DNA of 64,000 nt from CAVONV01 sp963697355 (GTDB taxonomy: Bacteria > Acidobacteriota > Vicinamibacteria > Marinacidobacterales > DATDRI01), in NCBI GenBank assembly GCA_963697355.1, contig CAVONV010000032.1:473672-537671 (forward strand). Direction: 5' to 3'. A program made the translations under genes and the position numbers. Position 1 is the stretch's first letter. Every line of letters begins with the position of its first letter. Positions 54,876-63,143 of this stretch are shown here, piece after piece. Below the pieces are notes generated by a model, which saw only the letters and a program-made list of their open reading frames with translations, was not told where the DNA came from and ran no database searches.

Positions 54876-56645
54876 ATGCCCCAGAACGACCCATCGGCAG
54901 AGCACCAGGGAAGTGGGGAGCCCCGCCCCATCCCGAAGACACCGTTAGATTCCTGGTGGCATCTGTTTCACCCTGCCCTGGCCATTGCGGCCTACACCTT
55001 GGTGACGGCGTGGTTGACCTGGCCACTGATAGCACGTTTAGGGATCGGTCTCAGCACGAGCCCCGACTCGCTCTTGAACTACTGGGCTCTTTCCTGGAAC
55101 TTCCACATTGTTCCCATCGAGCCCTTCTCGCTCTTCGATGCCAACATCTTCTTTCCGAGAAGCGATACCCTCGCCTATTCGGAACATCTGTTTGGTGTCG
55201 CCTTGTTCGCCACTCCCGCTTACTGGCTGAGCGGAAGCACGCTTTTCGCTTACAACTTCACTATCTTTTCGACCTTCGTCTTCTCCGGTCTCGGCATGTA
55301 CCTCCTGGTCCATGAGCTCACGGGCTCGCGCTGGGCAGCCCTTTTTGCCGGTCTTTTCTACATGGCAGTACCGTATCGCTTCCTCCACCTACTCCACATC
55401 CAGCTCTTGAGTGCGCAGTGGTTCCCCTTCATCTTCTTTTTCCTCCTCCGGTACCTGCGCGGCGAGAGGGTCCGATACGCGATCGCGGCATCTTTGTTTG
55501 CTCTCACCCAAATCCTTTCATGTAACTACTACGCCCTCTATCTTTCCCTCGCTCTGGCTCTGTTTGCGTTCGCCCTCATCGCTTCCCGATTCTCGAGCTC
55601 CTCTTTGCTGGGCCTCCGAAAAGCCGGCATCCTCTTCGCCTGCGCCGTCATGGTGAGCCTTCTCTCTCTTCCCTTTGCCCTTCCCTACGAACGGAACCGC
55701 TCTCACGGTTTCTACCGTCGTTACGAGGACGTGATCCAATTCTCCGCCCAACCCCTCGACTACCTGCGTCCCAGCGCCTTCAACAAAGTGTTTTATGTCG
55801 ACTATCTTCCGCGCCAGGAACGATCCGAAAGGGCTCTCTTTCCCGGCATCACCGTCGTGTTGCTGGCTGGTCTCGGCTTGATGGTCGGGCCTCGACGCGA
55901 ATCTCCCGAGAAGCAAGCCAGTGAGAAACGTGCGGTTTGGTTCTTCTTCGCCGGGTTGACGGCCATCGGCTTCTTACTGTCTCTAGGCCCCGAGCTTCAA
56001 GTAGGAGGTGAAAGCTACACGCTTCCCTACCGCTACTTGTATCGTTACGCACCGGGATTCCGAGGCATGAGAGTGCCGGCCCGGATATCGATTCTCGTGT
56101 GGCTGGGGCTCGGCGTACTCTCTGGCATGGGTCTATCGAAGCTTCTGACGCGATTCCCTCGTCGCCAAACAGTGCTTGGTTGTGCCCTGTTCGGTTTGGC
56201 GCTATTCGAATACCAAACTTACCCACTGGATCGCATCCTAGCCCCAGCGCCTCCCACCCCAGAGGTCTATAGCTGGCTCGGCCGGCAGCCCGGAGAATTC
56301 GGGATCGTCGAGCTTCCTATGGAAGAGGACATCACCAACGAAGCGATCCGGATGTACTACGCGACCGCGCACTGGAAACATCTGGCCAACGGCTTTAGCG
56401 GCTGGTGGCCCAACGACTACTGGGTGCTCGTGGGAAGGATGCGTCACTTCCCTACGTATCGCATCTTGCAGTTTCTCGAGCGAGAGGCTCCGGTGCGATA
56501 CGTCATCATTCATTACGCGCAATTCCCTGAAGCCCAACAAAGACAGCTCAAACAGGACATGGAAAGATACCGGGATCGCATGCCCATTAGGGCGAGCTTC
56601 GGAACGGACGCGATTCACGAGATCCTTCCCGATACCCACGAGTGA
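54876..56645 (+). CDS. Polytopic membrane protein, GT-C superfamily-like
   Basis: 589 residues with about 11-12 hydrophobic segments and a soluble C-terminus. After the first span comes an acidic loop 'GIGLSTSPDSLLNYWALSWN', then 'SLFDANIFFPRSDTLAYSEHLFG', a pattern seen in GT-C-like or YfhO-like membrane glycosyltransferases. Later 'GFRGMRVPARISILVWLGLGVLSG' and the periplasmic tail 'EVYSWLGRQPGEFGIVELPMEED' complete the family pattern. It probably transfers a sugar from a polyprenyl-phosphate carrier in the periplasm; acceptor unknown. It starts 8 bases after the polymerase stop and so is co-transcribed. Confidence 0.7.
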   Translation: MPQNDPSAEHQGSGEPRPIPKTPLDSWWHLFHPALAIAAYTLVTAWLTWPLIARLGIGLSTSPDSLLNYWALSWNFHIVPIEPFSLFDANIFFPRSDTLAYSEHLFGVALFATPAYWLSGSTLFAYNFTIFSTFVFSGLGMYLLVHELTGSRWAALFAGLFYMAVPYRFLHLLHIQLLSAQWFPFIFFFLLRYLRGERVRYAIAASLFALTQILSCNYYALYLSLALALFAFALIASRFSSSSLLGLRKAGILFACAVMVSLLSLPFALPYERNRSHGFYRRYEDVIQFSAQPLDYLRPSAFNKVFYVDYLPRQERSERALFPGITVVLLAGLGLMVGPRRESPEKQASEKRAVWFFFAGLTAIGFLLSLGPELQVGGESYTLPYRYLYRYAPGFRGMRVPARISILVWLGLGVLSGMGLSKLLTRFPRRQTVLGCALFGLALFEYQTYPLDRILAPAPPTPEVYSWLGRQPGEFGIVELPMEEDITNEAIRMYYATAHWKHLANGFSGWWPNDYWVLVGRMRHFPTYRILQFLEREAPVRYVIIHYAQFPEAQQRQLKQDMERYRDRMPIRASFGTDAIHEILPDTHE

Positions 56646-56684
56646 CTCCAATCCATTAGAATGTTCACCAACTGAAGAACAGGT

Positions 56685-57881
56685 ATGAAGCTCAACTACT
56701 TGGCCAACATCCGATTCCCGATGGAAAGGGCCAATGGTATCCAAACCATTCAGACGTGCCACGCCTTGGCTCGAGCCGGCGTTGATGTCGAGCTAGCTGT
56801 AAGGAGAAGCGACGACATGACGGACGCGGCATCTCTCGCGTTCTACGGCTTGCCCGAACACCCCAACCTGAAACTTCATAGAACCAAAACACCGTTCGCC
56901 AATGGCCTACTAGGCCACCTGTCATTTGCCCTAACGAACCTTGCCCGATGCAGGTCGGACGGATTCAGTGTTCTCTATACTCGCGACCTTCTCTTGGCCG
57001 ACTTGCTCCTGCGAGTCCAGTTTTGGCACCGCCTCCCGGTGGTCTTCGAAGCCCATACTTCGGCGGTGGCGTTTGCCGAAGAGGCACCGCACCTCTACAG
57101 CACCTTCCCCGCCCCGACACGAAGGAAGCTCGAGCGCTTGAAGCGACGTGAGACCAGAGTCTATCGAAAGGTTTCCCGTCTCGTGACGATTACAAAAGCA
57201 CTGAGGAGTTATCTGGAGGAACGATACGGGCCATTGGCTCCCGTCGAGGTCATTCCCGACGGAGCACCAGTCCCACAAGATGTCCCTCCCCTCAGAGATC
57301 TGGCCGACGGAGAAGGACTGCGTATTACGTATATCGGTCAGCTCTATCCTTGGAAGGGTGTGGACACCCTATTGCTCGCCATGAAGGATCTTCCCGAGCA
57401 CGAGCTTGTCATCGTGGGGGGACTGCCGCCGGAGACCGATCTCGAACGGACGTGCAAGTTGGCTCGCGATCTGGAAATCTCGGGGCGGGTGAGTTTCCGT
57501 GGCTACGTTCCACCAACGAAGCTCGATGAGGAACGACGGGCGGCCGATGTCTTTGTCGTTCCCCTCTCGGACTCGACCACGTCCCGACACTTCACTTCTC
57601 CCTTGAAGCTCTTCGAGGCCATGGCCGCCGGTCGACCGATTGTCGCCTCCGACCTTCCGTCCATACGAGAGGTTCTGACCGATGGGTCCAATGCCCTTCT
57701 CGTTCCGCCCGGCGATCCTAGGGCTCTCGCCCAGGCCATCAGAAGGCTGGCGGAGGATCGCACGCTAAGGGCCGATCTCGCCCGCCAGGCTGGCGAGGAC
57801 ATTACGAAGTACTCGTGGGACGAGCGCGGCCGAAGAATCGCCTCCCTTCTCAACGACGTGGTGAGAGGCGAAACCGAATGA
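56685..57881 (+). CDS. GT4 family glycosyltransferase
   Basis: 398 residues. N-terminus 'MKLNYLANIRFPMERANGIQ' and 'VLYTRDLLLADLLLRVQ', acceptor-side 'PVVFEAHTSAVAF', linker 'RLVTITKALRSYLEERYG', then donor domain 'LRITYIGQLYPWKGVDTLL', 'LVIVGGLPPETDLERT', 'VSFRGYVPPTKLDEERRAADVFVVPL' and 'SPLKLFEAMAAGRPIVASDLPSIREVL' near 303-328, which is the donor-binding segment of this family. A nucleotide sugar is used in the cytoplasm; specificity unknown. The stop overlaps the next GT4 start (ATGA), indicating coupled translation. Confidence 0.88.
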   Translation: MKLNYLANIRFPMERANGIQTIQTCHALARAGVDVELAVRRSDDMTDAASLAFYGLPEHPNLKLHRTKTPFANGLLGHLSFALTNLARCRSDGFSVLYTRDLLLADLLLRVQFWHRLPVVFEAHTSAVAFAEEAPHLYSTFPAPTRRKLERLKRRETRVYRKVSRLVTITKALRSYLEERYGPLAPVEVIPDGAPVPQDVPPLRDLADGEGLRITYIGQLYPWKGVDTLLLAMKDLPEHELVIVGGLPPETDLERTCKLARDLEISGRVSFRGYVPPTKLDEERRAADVFVVPLSDSTTSRHFTSPLKLFEAMAAGRPIVASDLPSIREVLTDGSNALLVPPGDPRALAQAIRRLAEDRTLRADLARQAGEDITKYSWDERGRRIASLLNDVVRGETE

Positions 57882-59140
57882 GAGTCGCTCTTTTTACTCC
57901 GCTTCCACCAACGCCCACGGGTATCGCGGATTACAGTCACGATCTCCTCAAAGGACTGAGCTCGAAAAACCCTGAGTGGATCATCGAGGCCATCACCGAC
58001 GCCGGGGAGGCGGAACCGTCTCTTCATGTCGGGGTTAGTTCGGCGAACGGCTTCACACTACCTCCCCAAGCATTACCCGTCTACCAAATGGGGAACAGCT
58101 CTCATCACGACTTCATCTACTATTTTGCCTATCGTCACTCCGGAGTTCTCGTACTCCACGACCTCGTGCTCCATCATTCGCGCCTTGCTTCGTATCTCAA
58201 CAGGCCGGAGATCGCCGCTTATCGCGCGGACATGGGAAGTGTAGAAAAGCGCGACCGGGCGCTCGCGCGTATCGCCGAGTACCAGGCAGAAGTCGAGACG
58301 GCCTACCCTGGCCAAGGAACCGAATTGGCCGAAGTGACGGTTCGAACGGGAGGCGGACGTATCCTCTACGCTTACCCTCTTTACGAGCTTCTCGTGCGGA
58401 CCAGCAAAATGACATTGGTCCATAGCCATTCCGCGCGCCGACAGATTATGGAGAGCTGCCCCGGACGCCCTGTGGAAAGAGTTCGCATGGGCATCGAGAT
58501 TCCCGCCGTTGTCGAGCGCGAAGAGGCTCGCAGCCGACTGAACCAAGGCCCCGGTGTCATCCTTGCATCCTTTGGGCTCGTCACACCCGAAAAGAGGATC
58601 ACGACGGCACTCAAATGTGTGAGGCGTCTTCTCAACGAAGGTGTCGATGTCGACTACTACCTCGTGGGTCCGACCGTCTCACACTTCGACGCCATAGAGG
58701 TGGCCCGAGAGCTCGACATCGCCCATCGAGTCCACCAGACAGGCCGAGTGTCACAAGAAGACTTTTGGCTCTATGCCTTCGCCGCCGACATTTGTTTGAA
58801 TCTCCGTTATCCGTCGGCCGGCGAGACCTCCGCGACGCTCCTCCGGTTACTCGCTGCCGGGCGCGCCGTTATGGTCACGGACCAGGTCCATCATCTGGAT
58901 TTTCCCGATACCGTCGTGCCACGCGTAAGTTTGGAAGGTGACGAAGATGGTCTCTTCTGTGATGTGATGGATCTACTCCGACATCCTCGCAGGCGCCTTC
59001 AATTCGAGTCCAACTCGAGGCGGTTCATCTCAGAGGAGCACAGGATCGACGTCATGGTAGACGACTACGTCGAGACTCTCGTTCAAGCCAAAGACCGACC
59101 CACGCCGAACATCGTTCTACCTGAGCACTTGAGTACCTGA
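57878..59140 (+). CDS. GT4 family glycosyltransferase
   Basis: ATG 57878 overlaps the preceding stop (ATGA); a longer upstream frame would lie inside the preceding gene. 420 residues: 'MRVALFTPLPPTPTGIADYS' start (a common GT4 opening with the Pro-Pro and Gly-Ile-Ala-Asp-Tyr loop), 'PVYQMGNSSHHDFIYYFAYRHSGVLVLHDLVLHH' in the acceptor half, then 'ILASFGLVTPEKRITTALKC', 'VHQTGRVSQEDFWLYAFAADICLNLRYPSAGETSATLLRLLAAGRAVMVTD' with E-x-x-x-x-L-L near 315. A cytoplasmic glycan assembly step is likely. Part of the plus operon. Confidence 0.88.
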   Translation: MRVALFTPLPPTPTGIADYSHDLLKGLSSKNPEWIIEAITDAGEAEPSLHVGVSSANGFTLPPQALPVYQMGNSSHHDFIYYFAYRHSGVLVLHDLVLHHSRLASYLNRPEIAAYRADMGSVEKRDRALARIAEYQAEVETAYPGQGTELAEVTVRTGGGRILYAYPLYELLVRTSKMTLVHSHSARRQIMESCPGRPVERVRMGIEIPAVVEREEARSRLNQGPGVILASFGLVTPEKRITTALKCVRRLLNEGVDVDYYLVGPTVSHFDAIEVARELDIAHRVHQTGRVSQEDFWLYAFAADICLNLRYPSAGETSATLLRLLAAGRAVMVTDQVHHLDFPDTVVPRVSLEGDEDGLFCDVMDLLRHPRRRLQFESNSRRFISEEHRIDVMVDDYVETLVQAKDRPTPNIVLPEHLST

Positions 59141-59249
59141 GCTCGTGAGCTTCGCTCACGACAGGCACTTCATCGCAGAAGGTCCCAGCACTCGGCTGGG
59201 TGCCACCAGAATTCGACCAGCGCCCTAGGAATCCCATAAGATAACGAAA

Positions 59250-61214
59250 ATGGAGGAAGCCGGGGCGTCGAGCAGTCACAACCCACCGCCAAGGTCCGCT
59301 TCTCTTTCCGGTCGAAACTTGTTTCGGGAGGCATTGATCCTACTGGTTTTGTTCTGGGTCACCTTTGTCTCGACCTCAGGCACTCGTCGCGGCGGAGAGG
59401 TGATCTTTAACCTCGGTCCCAACGACTTCACGTACATTTCCGGCTTCGTACCCTTTTACGAGATTGCAGACGGGATTGCGATCCGGTGGACGACCTACGA
59501 TGCGGCCATCGATTTACCTTTGACCCTCCAGGGCGGTCCGATCGAGATCGCCTATCGTTTCTCACGGGTCTACCCGGAGACGGCGGTGGTCGAAGTCTAC
59601 TTGGCCGACAACATGGTCGACCGCTTTACTTGCCGCGGGGGTAAGGTCGAAACGCGTCGGATCGATTTGGCAGCGGTCGAGCCTTCGCCCCTTTCACTCC
59701 GCTTCGCGATAGACTCCCACGAAAGGAAGAACCGCGGGCTAAGACTGGATTGGATTCGTGTCTCCGTGGGAGACCGAGGTTCCATTCGACTTCGAGGACT
59801 CATCAGTTGGCTGCCGGCCCTTTTTGTCGCTTTCTTATATCTCCTTTTTCGTTGGGCCCGACTCTCCTGTATCACATCAACGCTTCTTGTGATCCCGTGG
59901 ATTGGAGCTGCGGCCTTTGGGGCGCATCTCGATCCTTTCGGTTTCTCTCACGCTCTATCCAAGATCTTCCTTCACGGAGTCCTGCTCTCGACGGCAGCAG
60001 CCGCGTTTCTTCGCTCCCGCTCTGGAGGAAAATGGGTCGTCCCCATCTTCGTGGCCGGATTTCTCCTCAAAGGTGGCGGACTCTTCCACCCCACGACGTT
60101 CTACCCTGACGTCGCCAATGCCCGCCGTTACGTCACGGCGTTCAAAGAAACCTCAGGAAGTATTGCCGAGCGGGGGGTTCGAACCCAGAAGATGACCAAT
60201 GTGGCCTATCCTCGCATGGTAGGAGGGAAGGATTATGCGTTCCCCTATTCGCCGGTCTACTTTTATCCCTTCACATGGCTTCCTAGCCCCGGGGCGGTCG
60301 AGGACGGGGTTCGACATGTGGGCCTAGCCTCAGCGGCGGCGGAGGTGCCGGTGGTGTTTTGGCTGGGCTCGACCGTACTTGGACCTCATGTGGGTATCAT
60401 CGCCGCTCTATTGTCGGCCTTCCTGCCGCCGGCCTTCAGCCGTCTCATCTTAGCAATGCACGCCACACCGTTGGGGCATTTCTTCGATGTCCTCATGATT
60501 GCTTCCGTCCTCGCCCTGTCGCTTCGACTCACCAGCCGACGATATCTAGCCGCAGTCGCGGGAAGCGCCTTAGCCAGCCTCTTGAGCTATGTCTCGAGTC
60601 TATTCACCGTGGGCGCGTTTCTCATTTCGGCGTCGATAACCGATCGACGCCTGGCGACGAGACTCATCACCGTTCTAGCAGGCGCGGGTCTCATCACCGT
60701 GACATGGCTCTATTGGCCCTTCACTTTGCTGTTCTTGACTGAGATCTTACCCGCCGCCTCGCAAGGGTTCGGGACATCCGGCACGGGCAGCCTACTCGAT
60801 GGCCTGTTCCATGCGCTCGGCAGGATCCCCATCTTCTATGGCTACGGTTATCCCGCGCTCGCCATTGCCGGCTTCGTCCTCGTTCGACGGATGAGTCCGC
60901 AGTCGTTTCGGATTCTCGCCGCCTACGGCCTGGCCTTTTTGATGCTCGTCGCCCTTCGGGCCTTCGGCGGAGGTTTGTTCAAAGACCTGAAAGAGATCAT
61001 GTTCGTTTCACCGCTGTTAGCGGTTCTTACCGCGGTCAGTATCGAGACAATCCGGCGGAGGGGTCGGCCGGGTCTCGTAGCCGCCATTTGCATTACAATG
61101 GGCCTGGTCGTTTTCGGTCTAGGCAAGTATCGTGACTACTTGGTGACGTACCGGTCTCCCATCATGTCGCTCCATGACTCGAGTCCGGAGAACGAGTCCC
61201 GCGATCTCCGATAG
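59250..61214 (+). CDS. GT-C-like membrane protein with periplasmic beta domain
   Basis: 654 residues. A cytoplasmic N-terminus and first span ('EALILLVLFWVTFVSTSG') are followed by a ~140-residue periplasmic beta-rich domain ('IRWTTYDAAIDLPLTLQGGPIEIAYRFSR...VVEVYLADNMVDRF...LRLDWIRVSVGD') and then about 10 spans. The first large loop after span 4-5 has 'HPTTFYPDVANARRYVTAF', an acidic loop as expected for a GT-C catalytic site. 'YPRMVGGKDYAFPYSPVYFYPFTWLP' fits an acceptor/lipid loop. Probably a polyprenyl-phosphate-sugar-dependent glycosyltransferase. The beta domain recalls those at 9815 and 17655. Followed by asnB after 21 bases. Confidence 0.7.
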   Translation: MEEAGASSSHNPPPRSASLSGRNLFREALILLVLFWVTFVSTSGTRRGGEVIFNLGPNDFTYISGFVPFYEIADGIAIRWTTYDAAIDLPLTLQGGPIEIAYRFSRVYPETAVVEVYLADNMVDRFTCRGGKVETRRIDLAAVEPSPLSLRFAIDSHERKNRGLRLDWIRVSVGDRGSIRLRGLISWLPALFVAFLYLLFRWARLSCITSTLLVIPWIGAAAFGAHLDPFGFSHALSKIFLHGVLLSTAAAAFLRSRSGGKWVVPIFVAGFLLKGGGLFHPTTFYPDVANARRYVTAFKETSGSIAERGVRTQKMTNVAYPRMVGGKDYAFPYSPVYFYPFTWLPSPGAVEDGVRHVGLASAAAEVPVVFWLGSTVLGPHVGIIAALLSAFLPPAFSRLILAMHATPLGHFFDVLMIASVLALSLRLTSRRYLAAVAGSALASLLSYVSSLFTVGAFLISASITDRRLATRLITVLAGAGLITVTWLYWPFTLLFLTEILPAASQGFGTSGTGSLLDGLFHALGRIPIFYGYGYPALAIAGFVLVRRMSPQSFRILAAYGLAFLMLVALRAFGGGLFKDLKEIMFVSPLLAVLTAVSIETIRRRGRPGLVAAICITMGLVVFGLGKYRDYLVTYRSPIMSLHDSSPENESRDLR

Positions 61215-61235
61215 AAAGGCAGACGCGAAAAAACG

Positions 61236-63143
61236 ATGTGCGGAATCTGTGGTTTGGTCGAGCCGCAATCCAATCGGGTCCCCGACCAAGCACAAATCGA
61301 TGCGATGTGCCGTTCGCTCGTACATCGTGGACCCGATGACCAAGGCATCTTCGTCGAGGCCGGTGTCGGACTGGGCTCCAGACGACTTTCGATTATCGAT
61401 CTTTCAGGCGGTCATCAGCCCATCCACAACGAAGAGCGATCCGTCTGGATCGTTTTCAACGGAGAGATCTATAACTACCGCCAACTCGAGTCGCTTCTAA
61501 GAAAGCTCGGCCACCGATTCTCTACACACAGCGACACCGAAGTCATCGTTCACGCTTACGAGGAGTTTGGAGACGAGTGCGTCAGGTATTTGAACGGCAT
61601 GTTCGCCTTTGCTCTGTGGGACGCCGCCGGGCGTCGCGCACTGTTGGCCCGCGACCGATTCGGCATCAAACCCCTGTATTACACGGTGGTGCAGAAACAG
61701 TTGATCTTCGGTTCGGAGTTGAAAGCGCTCTTGGCTCATCCGGCCGTGGAACGGAAGGTCGATTTCGTGGCCCTCGATGAGTATCTCTCTTTCGAGTACG
61801 TACCGACGCCGAGAACCATCATCAAGGATGTCAAGAAGCTGCCGCCCGGTCATCGTCTGTCGTTTTCAGAGCGGGGTCTTGCCGTTGAGCCTTACTGGGA
61901 CCTGAGCCTCAGCAAGAGCGAACGTAAACCACCCGTAAGCTGGCGTGACTACAAAGGGCGATTGCGACAAAAGCTCGAGGAAGCGGTCGAGAAGGAGATG
62001 GTCAGTGACGTGCCCATCGGAGTCCTACTGAGCGGAGGGATCGACTCATCGGCCATTTTGGCAATGATGGCAAAGAGCGCTCCGGGCAACGTCAAGAGCT
62101 TTTCCATTGCCTTCGACGAAAGATCTTTTGACGAGTCCCGTTATGCGAGGATGGCCGCGCAACATCTCGGTTCCGAGCACCACGAGCTCACCGTTACTTC
62201 GAGCATGATGCTCGCGCTGATACCGCGACTCATGGATTTCCTGGACGAGCCACTCGGGGACTCCTCCTTCGTTCCCACCTACTTCCTTTCAAAATTCGCG
62301 CGAGAGCATGTCAAGGTCGCCCTCGGTGGCGACGGCGGCGACGAGATGTTCGCCGGCTATCCTACCCTCCAGGCTCACCGACTCATCGAGTACTACGAGC
62401 GTTGGGTTCCGTTTTCTCTTCGAGCCACACTGATTCCCAAGATCATCGACTCCCTTCCGGTATCGAAGGACAACATCAGCTTCGACTTCAAAGCCCGCCG
62501 GTTCATCTCCGGCCGTGGTGTCCCATTGGCCAACCGCCACCATCGATGGCTCGGATCCTTCACCCCTCAGGAGAAGGCGGAGCTGTTCGTGCCGGAGTTT
62601 CTCCAGGAAGAAGTGGATACTTATGACATCGCGTACGAGCACCAGCGACGTTGCGACGCGGAACAAACACTGAATCAAATCCTGTATATGGACGTGAAGC
62701 TCTACCTGGAAGGAGACATACTGACCAAGGTCGACAGGGCCAGCATGGCCAACTCGCTCGAAGTCCGTGTCCCCTTCCTCAATCACAGTCTCGCCGAACA
62801 TGTTGCGGAGATACCTCACAGTCTCAAGCTACGTGGGATGAAGACGAAGTTCTTGTTGAAGAAAGCCATGGAGGGCATCATTCCTTCGGACATCCTGAAA
62901 AGACCCAAGAAGGGATTCAATATGCCGGTGGCTTATTGGCTCAACAGTGATTTGAGGGAGCTCGTGCGCGACCAGTTCCAAGAGGCCAAGATCCGACGCG
63001 AGGGCTTCTTCAAACCAACCTATATTCAGAAATTGATAACCGAGCATTCCGAAGGGACTCGAGACAATCGAAAGCTGTTATGGACCCTCTTGGTGTTCGA
63101 GCTTTGGCACGAGAAATACATTGCGGAGGGTTCTTCACCCTGA
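61236..63143 (+). CDS. asnB: Asparagine synthase (glutamine-hydrolysing), AsnB family
   Basis: 635 residues, the full family length. N-terminal class II glutaminase begins M-C2-G-I-C-G-L-V with the Cys2 nucleophile after Met removal, followed by 'HRGPDDQG' and 'FNGEIYNYRQLE'. The synthetase domain has the PP-loop 'LLSGGIDSSAIL' near 262-273, 'LGGDGGDEMFAGY' and 'KVDRASMANSLEVRVPFLNH'. The reaction is amide transfer from Gln to an adenylated carboxylate. In glycan clusters such enzymes may amidate uronic acids or other sugar acids rather than make Asn; this is inference. It is coupled to the methyltransferase gene that starts right after its stop. Confidence 0.93.
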   Translation: MCGICGLVEPQSNRVPDQAQIDAMCRSLVHRGPDDQGIFVEAGVGLGSRRLSIIDLSGGHQPIHNEERSVWIVFNGEIYNYRQLESLLRKLGHRFSTHSDTEVIVHAYEEFGDECVRYLNGMFAFALWDAAGRRALLARDRFGIKPLYYTVVQKQLIFGSELKALLAHPAVERKVDFVALDEYLSFEYVPTPRTIIKDVKKLPPGHRLSFSERGLAVEPYWDLSLSKSERKPPVSWRDYKGRLRQKLEEAVEKEMVSDVPIGVLLSGGIDSSAILAMMAKSAPGNVKSFSIAFDERSFDESRYARMAAQHLGSEHHELTVTSSMMLALIPRLMDFLDEPLGDSSFVPTYFLSKFAREHVKVALGGDGGDEMFAGYPTLQAHRLIEYYERWVPFSLRATLIPKIIDSLPVSKDNISFDFKARRFISGRGVPLANRHHRWLGSFTPQEKAELFVPEFLQEEVDTYDIAYEHQRRCDAEQTLNQILYMDVKLYLEGDILTKVDRASMANSLEVRVPFLNHSLAEHVAEIPHSLKLRGMKTKFLLKKAMEGIIPSDILKRPKKGFNMPVAYWLNSDLRELVRDQFQEAKIRREGFFKPTYIQKLITEHSEGTRDNRKLLWTLLVFELWHEKYIAEGSSP

